This document shows, one piece after another, positions 44,696-53,489 of a stretch of DNA of 64,000 nt (position 1 is its first letter; each line of letters begins with the position of its first letter). The translations under genes were made by a program, and so were the position numbers. Under the pieces are notes generated by a model that ran no database searches, was not told where the DNA came from, and saw nothing but the letters and a program-made list of their open reading frames with translations. The DNA comes from Verrucomicrobiota bacterium (lineage in GTDB: Bacteria > Verrucomicrobiota > Lentisphaeria > JABSQK01 > JAJFLO01), in contig JAJFLQ010000077.1 in assembly GCA_021772615.1 (NCBI GenBank), forward strand, positions 1 to 64,000. The letters are read 5' to 3'.

Positions 44696-46732
44696 TCATC
44701 CTGAGAGAGGCAATTGCGACGCCACGTGTCCAATTGCCGGCAACACCGCCTGCTCGGATTCGCTAAGCGTAACGATATCTCGCAACGCAGTTTCGAGACA
44801 CAGCCCTCGCTCGAGCCGGCGAGACAAATAGTCGTAAATATACAACTGGAACAGAGCACTCATCCGTTCAACCGAGTACGATTCCGGTCTGCGGCTTTCC
44901 CACATTATGTCCAATATGTGCGTTAGGCACGCTTCGTTTTCGGCGTCGAACCGCGATCGGGATTGCTCAATAAGGCGCCGTACGTCAAGTTGTCCATACG
45001 GGCGAACGACAAAGCTGTAGTTGAACGCATCGACAAGCGGCAATCCCTGCCTTTCGAATTCCGTCCAGTCGATGACGGTGAGCACACCATCAGCATCGGC
45101 AATGATGTTTCCTTTCCACAGGTCACCATGTACGGGCATCCGCTCGCTGCCGGCGAGCTGCAATATCCTGCTGTAACGTGCCAGAAACGCATCTTTCGAT
45201 GAGATAAGAATTCCATGCCGCTCTATCATCTCCAGAACCGTATCCACCTGTAGCGGTAGCGGAAGTTGTTGTGATTTCCCGCCTGCCGAATGAAGCAGAC
45301 GGCAAACGTCTGCAGCCGCATTCAGGCGTTTTTTATCGGCGATGTCAGCACCAATTCGCACCAACTCGTAGAGAAAATAATTCACACCGTGAAAGGTTCC
45401 CTTGTCGATAGGCGCCGGAAAGGACACATTGGCACTGTGGATGTCGTCCATGATGCTATTGATATACGTCACCGCCGTGTACTGGTTGTCATGGCTTTGA
45501 TGCGACGCGTCATCGACAGCGATGCCGGCGTACACGCCGCCCTTCAAACCAGTCAGCATTAGGCCAACGCCAGTGGTCGGTGATACCATGATCTGGTCGG
45601 TCTTGAAGGTGCCATATCTGTCCGCAAGTTTATTCTGGATATGACAGACAAATAAGTCGAGCCAGGATGGCTGTTCGCACTGCTTCTCAACAACCATCGA
45701 ATACGAATGGCTCATTGCCGGCGTTAGTCTGGACTTGATATGGGTCCGCATTGATTCACCCGCCGATGAATCGAGCTTTGTAGCCCGGATCGCAGTCGAA
45801 TATTTCAGCAACGCAGCGGCGTCATTTCCGTCGAAGATCGCGTTATAGGACCGATAATTCGGAAACGGTATGAAATACCTGACACCGGCGAATCCGGCGT
45901 CACGGAACAGTCGCCGGTAACCTGAACGAGAGTAGGTGTACGTCCGGTAAGGCTTGTTTCGCAAAAAACGACTGATCATATTCGCCAGGAACCTCGGCAT
46001 CAGGCTGGTGAACAACATGCCGGTGTGGTCTTCACGCATGCCACGCACATACTCCAGTGCAAATCTGTTTTCGATCGCAACATACAACTGCCCATCAGGC
46101 TTCAGAACACGGTGAATTCCCTCGAGATAGAGCAGCTGGCGCGTCCGAGGATCGCAGTCGCCGGTGTTTTCGGCAACCCATTCAAGCACACCATTCAGCA
46201 CTACACAATCAAAAAAGTTGTCCGGAAACGGCAGATGCCTGGTGTCACCGCCACATACACCGGTAACATTATCCAACCCCAACTCGCGGGCGCGAAGCGT
46301 GAGAAACGAAATTCGCTCACGGGTGAGATCCATCGAGTAGAGCTGCCCGAAATGGCGCGCAAGTGACAAACTTACAGTTCCCCAACCGCATCCGAGGTCG
46401 AGTATGCGAGAGTTCGTGCCCGGTTTCAGCAGAATAAAGAAGCTGCCGCGCCCCGGGCGTGTGCCGTAATCATAGGCATAGTCATTAATTCGGCCTTCCT
46501 GCCTGAATGCCCGCAACGCCGAGCGTGTCGATGTTTCACGGGCAAGTTTGAGCATCGCATCGAACGTGTGTCTTGGAAACTCGCCAAAATAGTAATCGCT
46601 GTCCTGCGAGAATATCGGTATGCCGTCGATCACGGGAAAGGTAGCGCTGCACCCCTTGCAGCGGAGTTTGCGATCGCCTTTCCCTTCCAGCTCACCGGTA
46701 CATGCCGGACATCTGCAGTTTTCTACATTCAT
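44696..46732 (-). CDS. Zinc-ribbon methyltransferase-kinase fusion (WbdD-like architecture)
   Basis: 678 residues. Residues 1-35 form a Trm112-like ribbon (CPAC and CKGC). A SAM methyltransferase follows at ~85-330 (ILDLGCGWGTVSLSL, SMDLTRERI, FFDCVVLNGVLEWV). The second half is an aminoglycoside-phosphotransferase-like kinase with catalytic loop HGDLWKGNII (His ~534) and metal motif TVIDWTEFE. A kinase joined to a methyltransferase is the layout of WbdD, which phosphorylates then methylates the end of O9a-type chains to stop growth and mark them for Wzm/Wzt export. Here Wzm and a Wzt with sugar-binding domain lie in the same locus. The start overlaps the upstream GT2 stop by 4 bp. The function is inferred from architecture; the sequence relation to WbdD was not tested. 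Confidence 0.85.
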   Translation of the reverse strand: MNVENCRCPACTGELEGKGDRKLRCKGCSATFPVIDGIPIFSQDSDYYFGEFPRHTFDAMLKLARETSTRSALRAFRQEGRINDYAYDYGTRPGRGSFFILLKPGTNSRILDLGCGWGTVSLSLARHFGQLYSMDLTRERISFLTLRARELGLDNVTGVCGGDTRHLPFPDNFFDCVVLNGVLEWVAENTGDCDPRTRQLLYLEGIHRVLKPDGQLYVAIENRFALEYVRGMREDHTGMLFTSLMPRFLANMISRFLRNKPYRTYTYSRSGYRRLFRDAGFAGVRYFIPFPNYRSYNAIFDGNDAAALLKYSTAIRATKLDSSAGESMRTHIKSRLTPAMSHSYSMVVEKQCEQPSWLDLFVCHIQNKLADRYGTFKTDQIMVSPTTGVGLMLTGLKGGVYAGIAVDDASHQSHDNQYTAVTYINSIMDDIHSANVSFPAPIDKGTFHGVNYFLYELVRIGADIADKKRLNAAADVCRLLHSAGGKSQQLPLPLQVDTVLEMIERHGILISSKDAFLARYSRILQLAGSERMPVHGDLWKGNIIADADGVLTVIDWTEFERQGLPLVDAFNYSFVVRPYGQLDVRRLIEQSRSRFDAENEACLTHILDIMWESRRPESYSVERMSALFQLYIYDYLSRRLERGLCLETALRDIVTLSESEQAVLPAIGHVASQLPLSG

Positions 46733-47613
46733 CGGAAGATTCGGCCGGCGGCCTTTAACATGTTTTTCCAGGTGCGGCTGTCGCTCGGACCGTAACGAAG
46801 TGAAGCTACACCGTACCGCAACGCCGCGACTATATGTCCTGCAGCCAGTTCGCCGTCGCTGAGATGGTGGTAGATATGGTGATAACGTGCGTTTCGCGTC
46901 TTGCGATCAATAAGACGAGGGAAACGTAACGACATATCGTTTGCTACCCGCAGGAGATCATCACCCTGAATCCTAAAATTCGAAGATAGCGATCCCTCGG
47001 TGTGATGGCAAATAGCCAGAATGTCGGATACATAATCGACGGTTGTCTCGGCGGCGACGGTCAACCACAGATAAACATCTTCCTGCGCGGCAAATCCTTC
47101 CGGAAATCGATGCGCTCCGAGCACATCGCGACGAATCGTAACCGTTGGTGTACGAATTGGACTATTGAGGTAAATAGTCCGAAACGTCTCGTCGGCACCA
47201 CCGCCGCAAGGGGGCGTGATTGAAAACTGGCGAACACCGGTGGTTGTTTCGAAGGCCATATCCCCATACATGAATCCGACGTTGGCGTTTTCCTCCAGGT
47301 ACGCAATCCGGCGACGTGCCGAATCTGCCGTCCATTCGTCATCGGAATCCAGAAAAGCGACAAGATCGCCTTGTGCCTCTCCAATGCCGAGATTCCGCGC
47401 TTTAGAAACTCCGCAATTTTCCGTGGTAACCACCGACACGCTCAGCGGAGAGGATGGGATGTAGGTTACCAGAAAAGCGCTAGTGCCATCCGTAGAGCCG
47501 TCATCGACGATCACCAGATCGTGGATCTGGTCCGCGTTAGATTCCAGACTCCGCAAGGCGCGCGGAAGCACCGGCAAACGATTGTACGTCGGCAAAATTA
47601 CACTGAGCTTCAA
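46729..47613 (-). CDS. Family 2 glycosyltransferase
   Basis: 294 residues from a TTG at 47613 preceded by TTAGGAAT; a further TTG at 47667 is the alternative and no ATG fits. GT-A motifs VILPTYNRLPVL, IVDDGSTDGTS, VAFLDSDDEW and EDVYLWLTVAAE. Ends with HIYHHLSDGELAAGHIVAAL, a helical tail seen in surface-glycan transferases. Translationally coupled to the methyltransferase-kinase gene, so it may add the last sugar before capping. Confidence 0.88.
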   Translation of the reverse strand: MKLSVILPTYNRLPVLPRALRSLESNADQIHDLVIVDDGSTDGTSAFLVTYIPSSPLSVSVVTTENCGVSKARNLGIGEAQGDLVAFLDSDDEWTADSARRRIAYLEENANVGFMYGDMAFETTTGVRQFSITPPCGGGADETFRTIYLNSPIRTPTVTIRRDVLGAHRFPEGFAAQEDVYLWLTVAAETTVDYVSDILAICHHTEGSLSSNFRIQGDDLLRVANDMSLRFPRLIDRKTRNARYHHIYHHLSDGELAAGHIVAALRYGVASLRYGPSDSRTWKNMLKAAGRIFR

Positions 47614-47928
47614 GTTATTCCTAATCAATATGTTAAGCGCTTTTCCAAGTCCAGAACAGTCCTGCAACGCGGTGGAACCAACGTAACTAGAGGACGCACG
47701 GTGCCGGTCGTGGATCGATTAATTGTTTTTTTCTCAAGAACCCATTGCAAGCGACATTTAATACGCTAAGCTTGCTGCTTGAGCAGGTCGGGAAACAACA
47801 TGCCAGACAGTATACCCACAAACATTGTCTGGCCTACAGGCCAAGTCAAGTGACTTCGAATGTTGGACGAAGCCGACCTGGCCGGCCGCAAATGTTGGAA
47901 CGAGAAGACATTCAAAAAGGGGGGAAAC

Positions 47929-50148
47929 ATGGATATCGCGAAAGTAATATCGGCAATTGGGTTAGTAGCATTCATCGTCGGAGGTTGCAGAACAAGCTAC
48001 ACGGTTCTGGACGTCAATGCGATGAAAGACAAGGCGGACGAAACAAGAGGCCTGTATTATTCATTGCCAAAAACAGTTGTGGTCGCCGAAGTCCCGATTA
48101 CTCAAAAAAGCTACAACCCCGGTCAGTTCGCCCGTTTTTCTGAGTCCCTTATCGGCGCCAAAGCGAAGACGAACCCATCCGTGACATATTCTCTCGGCCT
48201 CCCGAAAATTACACAGCGTGGCATACCGGATCCGAACAACACATTCAAAATGAAACTCGACGGCTCCCCGTTACAATCCAGGACGCTGGTGGCGGAACTC
48301 ACCGAAAACGGCCTCCTCACCCATGCCAATGCGGAAGTCGAAGATCGAACGATCGATTTCGCAGTGGCCATTGCCCAGACCGCAGCGAGTATTGCCGGTC
48401 GCGTGATCAATCCGGCCGGCGGCGCTTCGCCGCAGAGCGCAGGTGTCATCTCATCCGAGTCAATGGAGCTGAACGAACCCGATATTCGCACGATGGTGTC
48501 CTTTCTCAATAAGCATCGACACATCCGGATGAAGAAGGCATCGCTTGACAGTGCACTCTGCAAACTTGAAACAATTTTGGACAAGCCAGTAGAAGCGCTT
48601 AAGAACAAAGCAGCCAAGTACTGCTTTAGTGATGATTGGTATTATGTTCCGACGACGGATTACGGGACGATTCTCGCATTCGCAAATAGTCGTCACTTGT
48701 CGGATGCCTCACATAAACAGATTGTGACATTGCTGGAAGGTACCAGCAACGTCAAGAAGGACATTTACCTGGTATTCTCGGCATCTTCGCTCAAGACTAC
48801 TGGCGCTACTGGCACTACTGGCGCTACTGGCGCTACCGGCGCTACCGGCGCTACCGGTGCTACCGGTGCTACAGGCAATCAAGCCCAAAGTCAGGTGAAT
48901 GCGATGGCACTCGTTGACGCTGCGCGACCTATCAATCCGGCGGATGCACTCAAGATCAATGGCACGGAAACGATGACCACATTGAAAATTACCAATGATT
49001 TTTCGATGTTCGGAATGCACCCCATTTCTAACACAACGGACGACCTCGCCGTCAAGGCGTGGACCAAAGAACTCGACGCGGTTAAGAAATTGAACAAGCA
49101 AATCCGTCATCGATTCGCGACCGCAGCGGGTCATGAGCTCAAAGTCAATAAAGTCGGTAGTGGCGACGACGCCTGCTTTGTTATTGACCCGCAAACCACA
49201 AAAACGCTATTCGATTTCTTCGAATATCCCCTGGCACAGAACTCCGCGAAACGACTGCGGGCGATTCTGCAGAATAAATCCGACTATTTCCTGGGAACTA
49301 GGTCCGCATCGCTGGAAGTCGACAAAGAGACCTACGAAGCAATGGTCAAACAAATTGACAATGAAGTGGCAACAATCGCCAGGCATTTTACCGGCACGAC
49401 GACGTCGGCGGTGTGGAATGCGCGATTCGAGTGGTCGCCCGACAAGGCTGAAGCTAAAAATTCCAGAAAACTTTTCAAGTTTTCTGCTGCGAAAGGCGTT
49501 TATTACCCTGAAAATAAAGATGCCACCTACGCGAAGCTCATCAACAAAAGTACGGAAAAACTCAACAGCTTTTTGAACCCGCATGACTTTCGCGAGAAAA
49601 CGAGCATTGTCGAACTGACGGTGTCGGTGGATCCATCGGAACAGGTGTCAAACAAGGCCGGCGCCATCCCAGCGGAAAAACGGAAGAATGCGCAAGGTTT
49701 CTACTATCGGATTCCGGCGCAAACTCTCGCGACAACAACGATGACAGACGAGAAACCGGACGGAGCGGAAAATACAAAATGGAAACCCAGGCCGCGGGAA
49801 CTTGCGGCAACAAGAATTCCGGTGTCCCAATGGGGTGTTGTTCAGGCACTGCCGCGAAACACGGGCAGCTGGCGTAAGAGCGCAATTGACCTGAATCTCT
49901 ATGTCGACACCGGCAGCATCAAGAAAGTCACCGCCTCGGCGGACGCTCTTGATCCCAAAATCGTCGGCGAGCTTGGCGGCGTGGCTACCGGATTGATGGA
50001 TGCCCAGGTCGCAGCGACGAAAGCAGAGGCGACAATGAAAGACGAGATCACCTTACTTACTCGAGAACGTGATTTGCTCTCACTTCGAGCCGAAATCGAA
50101 ACATTGAAGGCGGGGTTGCCGTCCGAAGGTCCAGGCGTGGCCGAATAG
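47929..50148 (+). CDS. Lipoprotein with collagen-like Gly-Ala-Thr repeat
   Basis: 739 residues from the ATG at 47929 with a strong AGGGGGGAA upstream. N-terminal signal LVAFIVGGC with lipobox Cys20. Eight Gly-X-Thr triplets (mostly Gly-Ala-Thr) at 292-315 are encoded by a 9-base tandem repeat. Related YY(S/R)(L/I)P segments recur near residues 45 and 590 (GLYYSLPKTVVVAEVP and GFYYRIPAQTLAT), suggesting duplicated domains. The C-terminal 55 residues are a charged coiled coil (ERDLLSLRAEIETLKAG). Lipid-anchored in the envelope; function unknown. A trypsin-like protease gene follows after 18 bp. Confidence 0.85.
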   Translation: MDIAKVISAIGLVAFIVGGCRTSYTVLDVNAMKDKADETRGLYYSLPKTVVVAEVPITQKSYNPGQFARFSESLIGAKAKTNPSVTYSLGLPKITQRGIPDPNNTFKMKLDGSPLQSRTLVAELTENGLLTHANAEVEDRTIDFAVAIAQTAASIAGRVINPAGGASPQSAGVISSESMELNEPDIRTMVSFLNKHRHIRMKKASLDSALCKLETILDKPVEALKNKAAKYCFSDDWYYVPTTDYGTILAFANSRHLSDASHKQIVTLLEGTSNVKKDIYLVFSASSLKTTGATGTTGATGATGATGATGATGATGNQAQSQVNAMALVDAARPINPADALKINGTETMTTLKITNDFSMFGMHPISNTTDDLAVKAWTKELDAVKKLNKQIRHRFATAAGHELKVNKVGSGDDACFVIDPQTTKTLFDFFEYPLAQNSAKRLRAILQNKSDYFLGTRSASLEVDKETYEAMVKQIDNEVATIARHFTGTTTSAVWNARFEWSPDKAEAKNSRKLFKFSAAKGVYYPENKDATYAKLINKSTEKLNSFLNPHDFREKTSIVELTVSVDPSEQVSNKAGAIPAEKRKNAQGFYYRIPAQTLATTTMTDEKPDGAENTKWKPRPRELAATRIPVSQWGVVQALPRNTGSWRKSAIDLNLYVDTGSIKKVTASADALDPKIVGELGGVATGLMDAQVAATKAEATMKDEITLLTRERDLLSLRAEIETLKAGLPSEGPGVAE
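48802..48873 (+). repeat. Eight 9-bp units encoding Gly-X-Thr
   Basis: Units ggcgctact or ggcgctacc repeat in frame within the lipoprotein gene. Unit number can change by slippage without breaking the frame, so repeat length may vary between strains. Confidence 0.9.
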
Positions 50149-50166
50149 AATATGGATTGAACGACC

Positions 50167-51195
50167 ATGGGAAAAAGTAAGAAGAAAACGAAAAACGACC
50201 TCGGATACCTGCGGTCATACGGGTTTTCCGCCCGTATTTGCAAGGCCTATGCCGAGGCGGAACAGCGCTTCCTCGACCTACCGTTCGTCACGGCAATCGA
50301 TGTGGGTTCGCCATGCCGTAACGGCCGGCTGGATGATGAAGAACCTCATTCCATTCGAATCCATGTTCGAGAGAAACGACCTCGGGAAGTGCTAACTGAA
50401 GACACCATTATTCCTAACGAAATTGGTGGGATTCGCACCGATGTGATTCAAGCGAATTATGTCGGTAGAACGGCCACGCGGCCGTCACCGCCCCGTGGCC
50501 GCGCTTTCAAAAAGATCCAACCGGGAATCAGTGTGAGCGCTGCCGGCCTGGGTTCGGGGACGATCGGCGCGATTGCGTACGACGTCGCAACCGGCGCCCC
50601 CGGTGTATTAAGTAACTGGCATGTGCTCGCGGGTTTTCTGACAGAACCCGATTCGAAATGGCCGCCAATCATCCAGCCCGGCACCACCGACCGCGGACGT
50701 GTTGCGAAACACACGATAGGACGGCTGCAAGAATTTATACTCGACGCCCGCGGCGACGCGGCATTCGCGATCCTCAACAAACAAAAGAAATTTTTACCGT
50801 ACCAATTTGGATCCGGAGTTTGGCTTCGTTCCTGGCGCAAGGTGCGGGATGGTGATCGCCTGAGCAAGTCCGGCAGAACAACCGCAGTGACGAGCGGTCG
50901 CGTCGAGGGCGTTGGCAAATATGAAGTATACTATCCCACGATCGGTCGGGGCAGGAAAATCTATGGGTTTAAGCTGGTCCATCCGCTACACCGCAACCCC
51001 AGAAACGAGGAGATCAGCGATGACGGTGATTCGGGTGGTATATGGTATGATCCGGAGAGCCGCAGGGCTGTGGGACTGCTGATGGCCGGAGAACGCGAGG
51101 ACCAGCGCGCGCGCCACCTGGAGCATTCACTCGCTTGCCATATCGGCCCGGTACTCGAGGCACTCAAGATCTCACTCACACCGCCCGCTGAGTAG
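50167..51195 (+). CDS. Trypsin-like (S1-fold) serine protease without signal peptide
   Basis: 342 residues. The full catalytic triad is visible: His152 in NWHVLAG, Asp197 in ARGDAAFAI and Ser289 in DDGDSGGIWY. The N-terminus (MGKSKKKTKN) is basic with no signal or membrane segment, so the protein appears cytosolic or leaves by another route; most bacterial S1 proteases are secreted. Residues ~30-110 form an N-terminal extension of unknown fold. It starts 18 bp after the lipoprotein stop, likely one operon. It may cut a partner protein; the target is not evident. Confidence 0.88.
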   Translation: MGKSKKKTKNDLGYLRSYGFSARICKAYAEAEQRFLDLPFVTAIDVGSPCRNGRLDDEEPHSIRIHVREKRPREVLTEDTIIPNEIGGIRTDVIQANYVGRTATRPSPPRGRAFKKIQPGISVSAAGLGSGTIGAIAYDVATGAPGVLSNWHVLAGFLTEPDSKWPPIIQPGTTDRGRVAKHTIGRLQEFILDARGDAAFAILNKQKKFLPYQFGSGVWLRSWRKVRDGDRLSKSGRTTAVTSGRVEGVGKYEVYYPTIGRGRKIYGFKLVHPLHRNPRNEEISDDGDSGGIWYDPESRRAVGLLMAGEREDQRARHLEHSLACHIGPVLEALKISLTPPAE

Positions 51196-51381
51196 GTTTA
51201 TATTTAAAGACGACACTTGAGGTGATCTTACAGGTCGAATAGCCATGCAATGTTGGTTGTAGTCGGCTGGGACCGCGACCACAAGTGAAAGCAACGGTAA
51301 ACAGATACGGGTCGACGCGTGCACAATGGACAGTGTCATCGGGAAGTCGATCCAGACACAACAAGCCGAAGGAGCCCGACC

Positions 51382-52271
51382 ATGTATACCCGACCAATTG
51401 TTCACCAGCTGTTGTTGGTATTGCTGCTTTCAACAATCACATCCCACGCCGAAGACAGGATTCATTTCTGGATCAAGGCATTCATCCCCAACGCCCATCC
51501 GACGAATCCCGGATACATCCGTCCGGTTCCTGGAGACGCCGGCAAGACCATGATACCGGGACCAACGGGATCCGAGTGTGTCGTGACGAACAAGTCATTG
51601 TTCAAGCTTCCAGCGTCAATCCATTCGCCCCGCCAGGGATCAGCCCAGGGATCGACTACAGTGTTGACCTGATATACAACGTGTCCGCAAAAACACTGAA
51701 ATATCGGGTAACTCACGGAACCTTTCCAGCATATGAAACATACGCCTCGCTGAATTCCGGCAAAGTGGTGAAGCTCTTCGCCGTAAATCCGTCGGGCGCG
51801 AGCGCCTGGCACCTTTACGATTTCGGATTGGGTATTGGCCAGCGCAATCAATCTGGCACGGTTCAGCTCATTTCCGGTAACAAGCCGTTTCATTTCGAAG
51901 GCACATGGCGATACGTCGCCGATGGCAGTACGCACACCGCCATTTTTGGAAGGAGTCAGAATAATTTTTCCGGCACGATGACCGTATCGGTTGATGGCGA
52001 TCAGGTGAAGGCTGTATTGGCAGACCTGTCTCTAACGTCTGCGAACGAACTTCGTTTCAAGATGAACCTTCAGGACGACTCATTTACCGTTCGAGCCGTT
52101 CTTTCCGGAGACAAGCGATCGATGACTATCTACGCGACAGACACCGACGTCAACGAATCGACGTCGCGTTTCATGTACCTGGTCGCAACCTGCGTAATCT
52201 GCCGTCACATTGGTTGTCAACTAGAGGCAGGTTTTGTCCGGGTAACCAACCGGTCGACCAAGCCACGGTAA
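51382..52271 (+). pseudogene. Frameshifted secreted protein gene
   Basis: ATG at 51382 with AAGGAG 7 bases upstream. Frame 1 gives a signal peptide (LLLVLLLSTITSHA) and mature start DRIHFWIKAFIPNAHP, then SECVVTNKSLF at about 51600. The sense continues in another frame: QASSVNPFAPPGISPGIDYS to KRSMTIYATDTDVNE. A single lost base near 51595-51605 explains it. The first frame stops at 51672. The 3' end overlaps the convergent transferase gene and may also be altered. Function unknown; likely a once-exported beta-rich protein of about 285 residues. Confidence 0.75.
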
Positions 52272-53389
52272 ACGTCATCTTCCTGATAATGACAACGAAT
52301 TATCTCAAGGCCGCTCTGGGACAACCGAGCACGGTATGAAGGAGATTGCATTGCATGCTTGACCTCGGCCGTGATCATATCTGCCTCGTTTGAGATCACT
52401 TCCTGCGCATAACTTTCAATATGCACGCCCTGGACGGCTGTTTGCGAGACGATTGTCGGCTTGCCGAAGGCGAAACTCTCCAGCACCTTTATCTTCAAGC
52501 CGGTACCGATTTGCAGCGGTACGACCACGATATCTGCGAGCGCATATGCGTCCACAATGTCGTCTATAAAGGGTAGCAACTCGATGTCCTCGCGATCAGC
52601 GTATGAGCGCCTTATCTCGCCACCTGCACCGAGTATTTTCAAAACCACACTTGGCACGTTAGCACGTATCGCAGGCAGGCACGATTCAATGAAGAAGCGC
52701 AATGCGTTGACATTTGGCGGTCCGCTGCCCGCGGCATACAAGATCGAATGCGCACCTCGTTGAGACGATGGCTGGTGACGCGGCACAAATGAGACCGGCA
52801 CATAGATCGACGAAATGCCGTTTTGGATGAGATATGCATGATCCGAAAGCGATATAGCAAGCACAGCGTCCACGGCACGATACACGGCCAACTCTCGATC
52901 AGGATCTCGAAAGTGTGACACAAGAGCGCCGGCGCCTATCGATTCGAAGGCCTGATACTTGTGGTGCCAGATGTCGTGCGCGTCGATGATCCGCGTGACG
53001 CAATCAGGCAAGGCGTCCAGGCACCAGTACAACTGAGGCGTGTGCACAATACAGGTAACGAATGATAATTTGTCATGCAACGCGGCGATTGTAGCGAGAA
53101 CACCAGCATTGCGAAATAAGTCGTCGGTGAAATGCGGTCGCATGAGCTTTCTGCGTAACCGTGCTGACATTGTGGGTACCACGTTTGCCGCAGGATCCAC
53201 GCAGCGCGTAACCGAACGGAAACAATCGCCTCCGACGCCGACATCGCCGACTCCGGAATCGTAAATCAGGAGATGCTGCTCGAAGTCGCCGTGATCGCCA
53301 ATAAAACGACACATATCGCCGACGCGGACCGTGAAACCGTCTGTCGAGGGAAACGGGTATCGCGGCGAGATGACAAGAATTCGTTTCAT
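52217..53389 (-). CDS. Family 4 glycosyltransferase (Glyco_trans_1_4 type)
   Basis: 390 residues. N-terminus RILVISPRYPFPSTDGFTVR, RIIDAHDIWHHKYQAFE in the first domain, and TGLKIKVLESFAFGKP at the sugar-nucleotide site, the form typical of Glyco_trans_1_4 proteins. Cytosolic GT-B enzyme. The next minus-strand gene upstream (a GT39-like membrane enzyme) ends 100 bp away, so one transcript is possible. Confidence 0.9.
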   Translation of the reverse strand: MKRILVISPRYPFPSTDGFTVRVGDMCRFIGDHGDFEQHLLIYDSGVGDVGVGGDCFRSVTRCVDPAANVVPTMSARLRRKLMRPHFTDDLFRNAGVLATIAALHDKLSFVTCIVHTPQLYWCLDALPDCVTRIIDAHDIWHHKYQAFESIGAGALVSHFRDPDRELAVYRAVDAVLAISLSDHAYLIQNGISSIYVPVSFVPRHQPSSQRGAHSILYAAGSGPPNVNALRFFIESCLPAIRANVPSVVLKILGAGGEIRRSYADREDIELLPFIDDIVDAYALADIVVVPLQIGTGLKIKVLESFAFGKPTIVSQTAVQGVHIESYAQEVISNEADMITAEVKHAMQSPSYRARLSQSGLEIIRCHYQEDDVYRGLVDRLVTRTKPASS

Positions 53390-53489
53390 CGTTTACCTTT
53401 GTACACCCAATCTCGATACATTGTGCCGCGGAATCGCAATTGTGGACTCAGGTCCGTGTTGAACTCCGCGCCTTTGCAATCAAATTCGG

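Noticed and set aside
48709..49194. Minus-strand frame with Ser/Ala/Gly repeat
   Set aside because: Shadow of the collagen-like repeat; the forward frame has the lipobox, ribosome site and full length.
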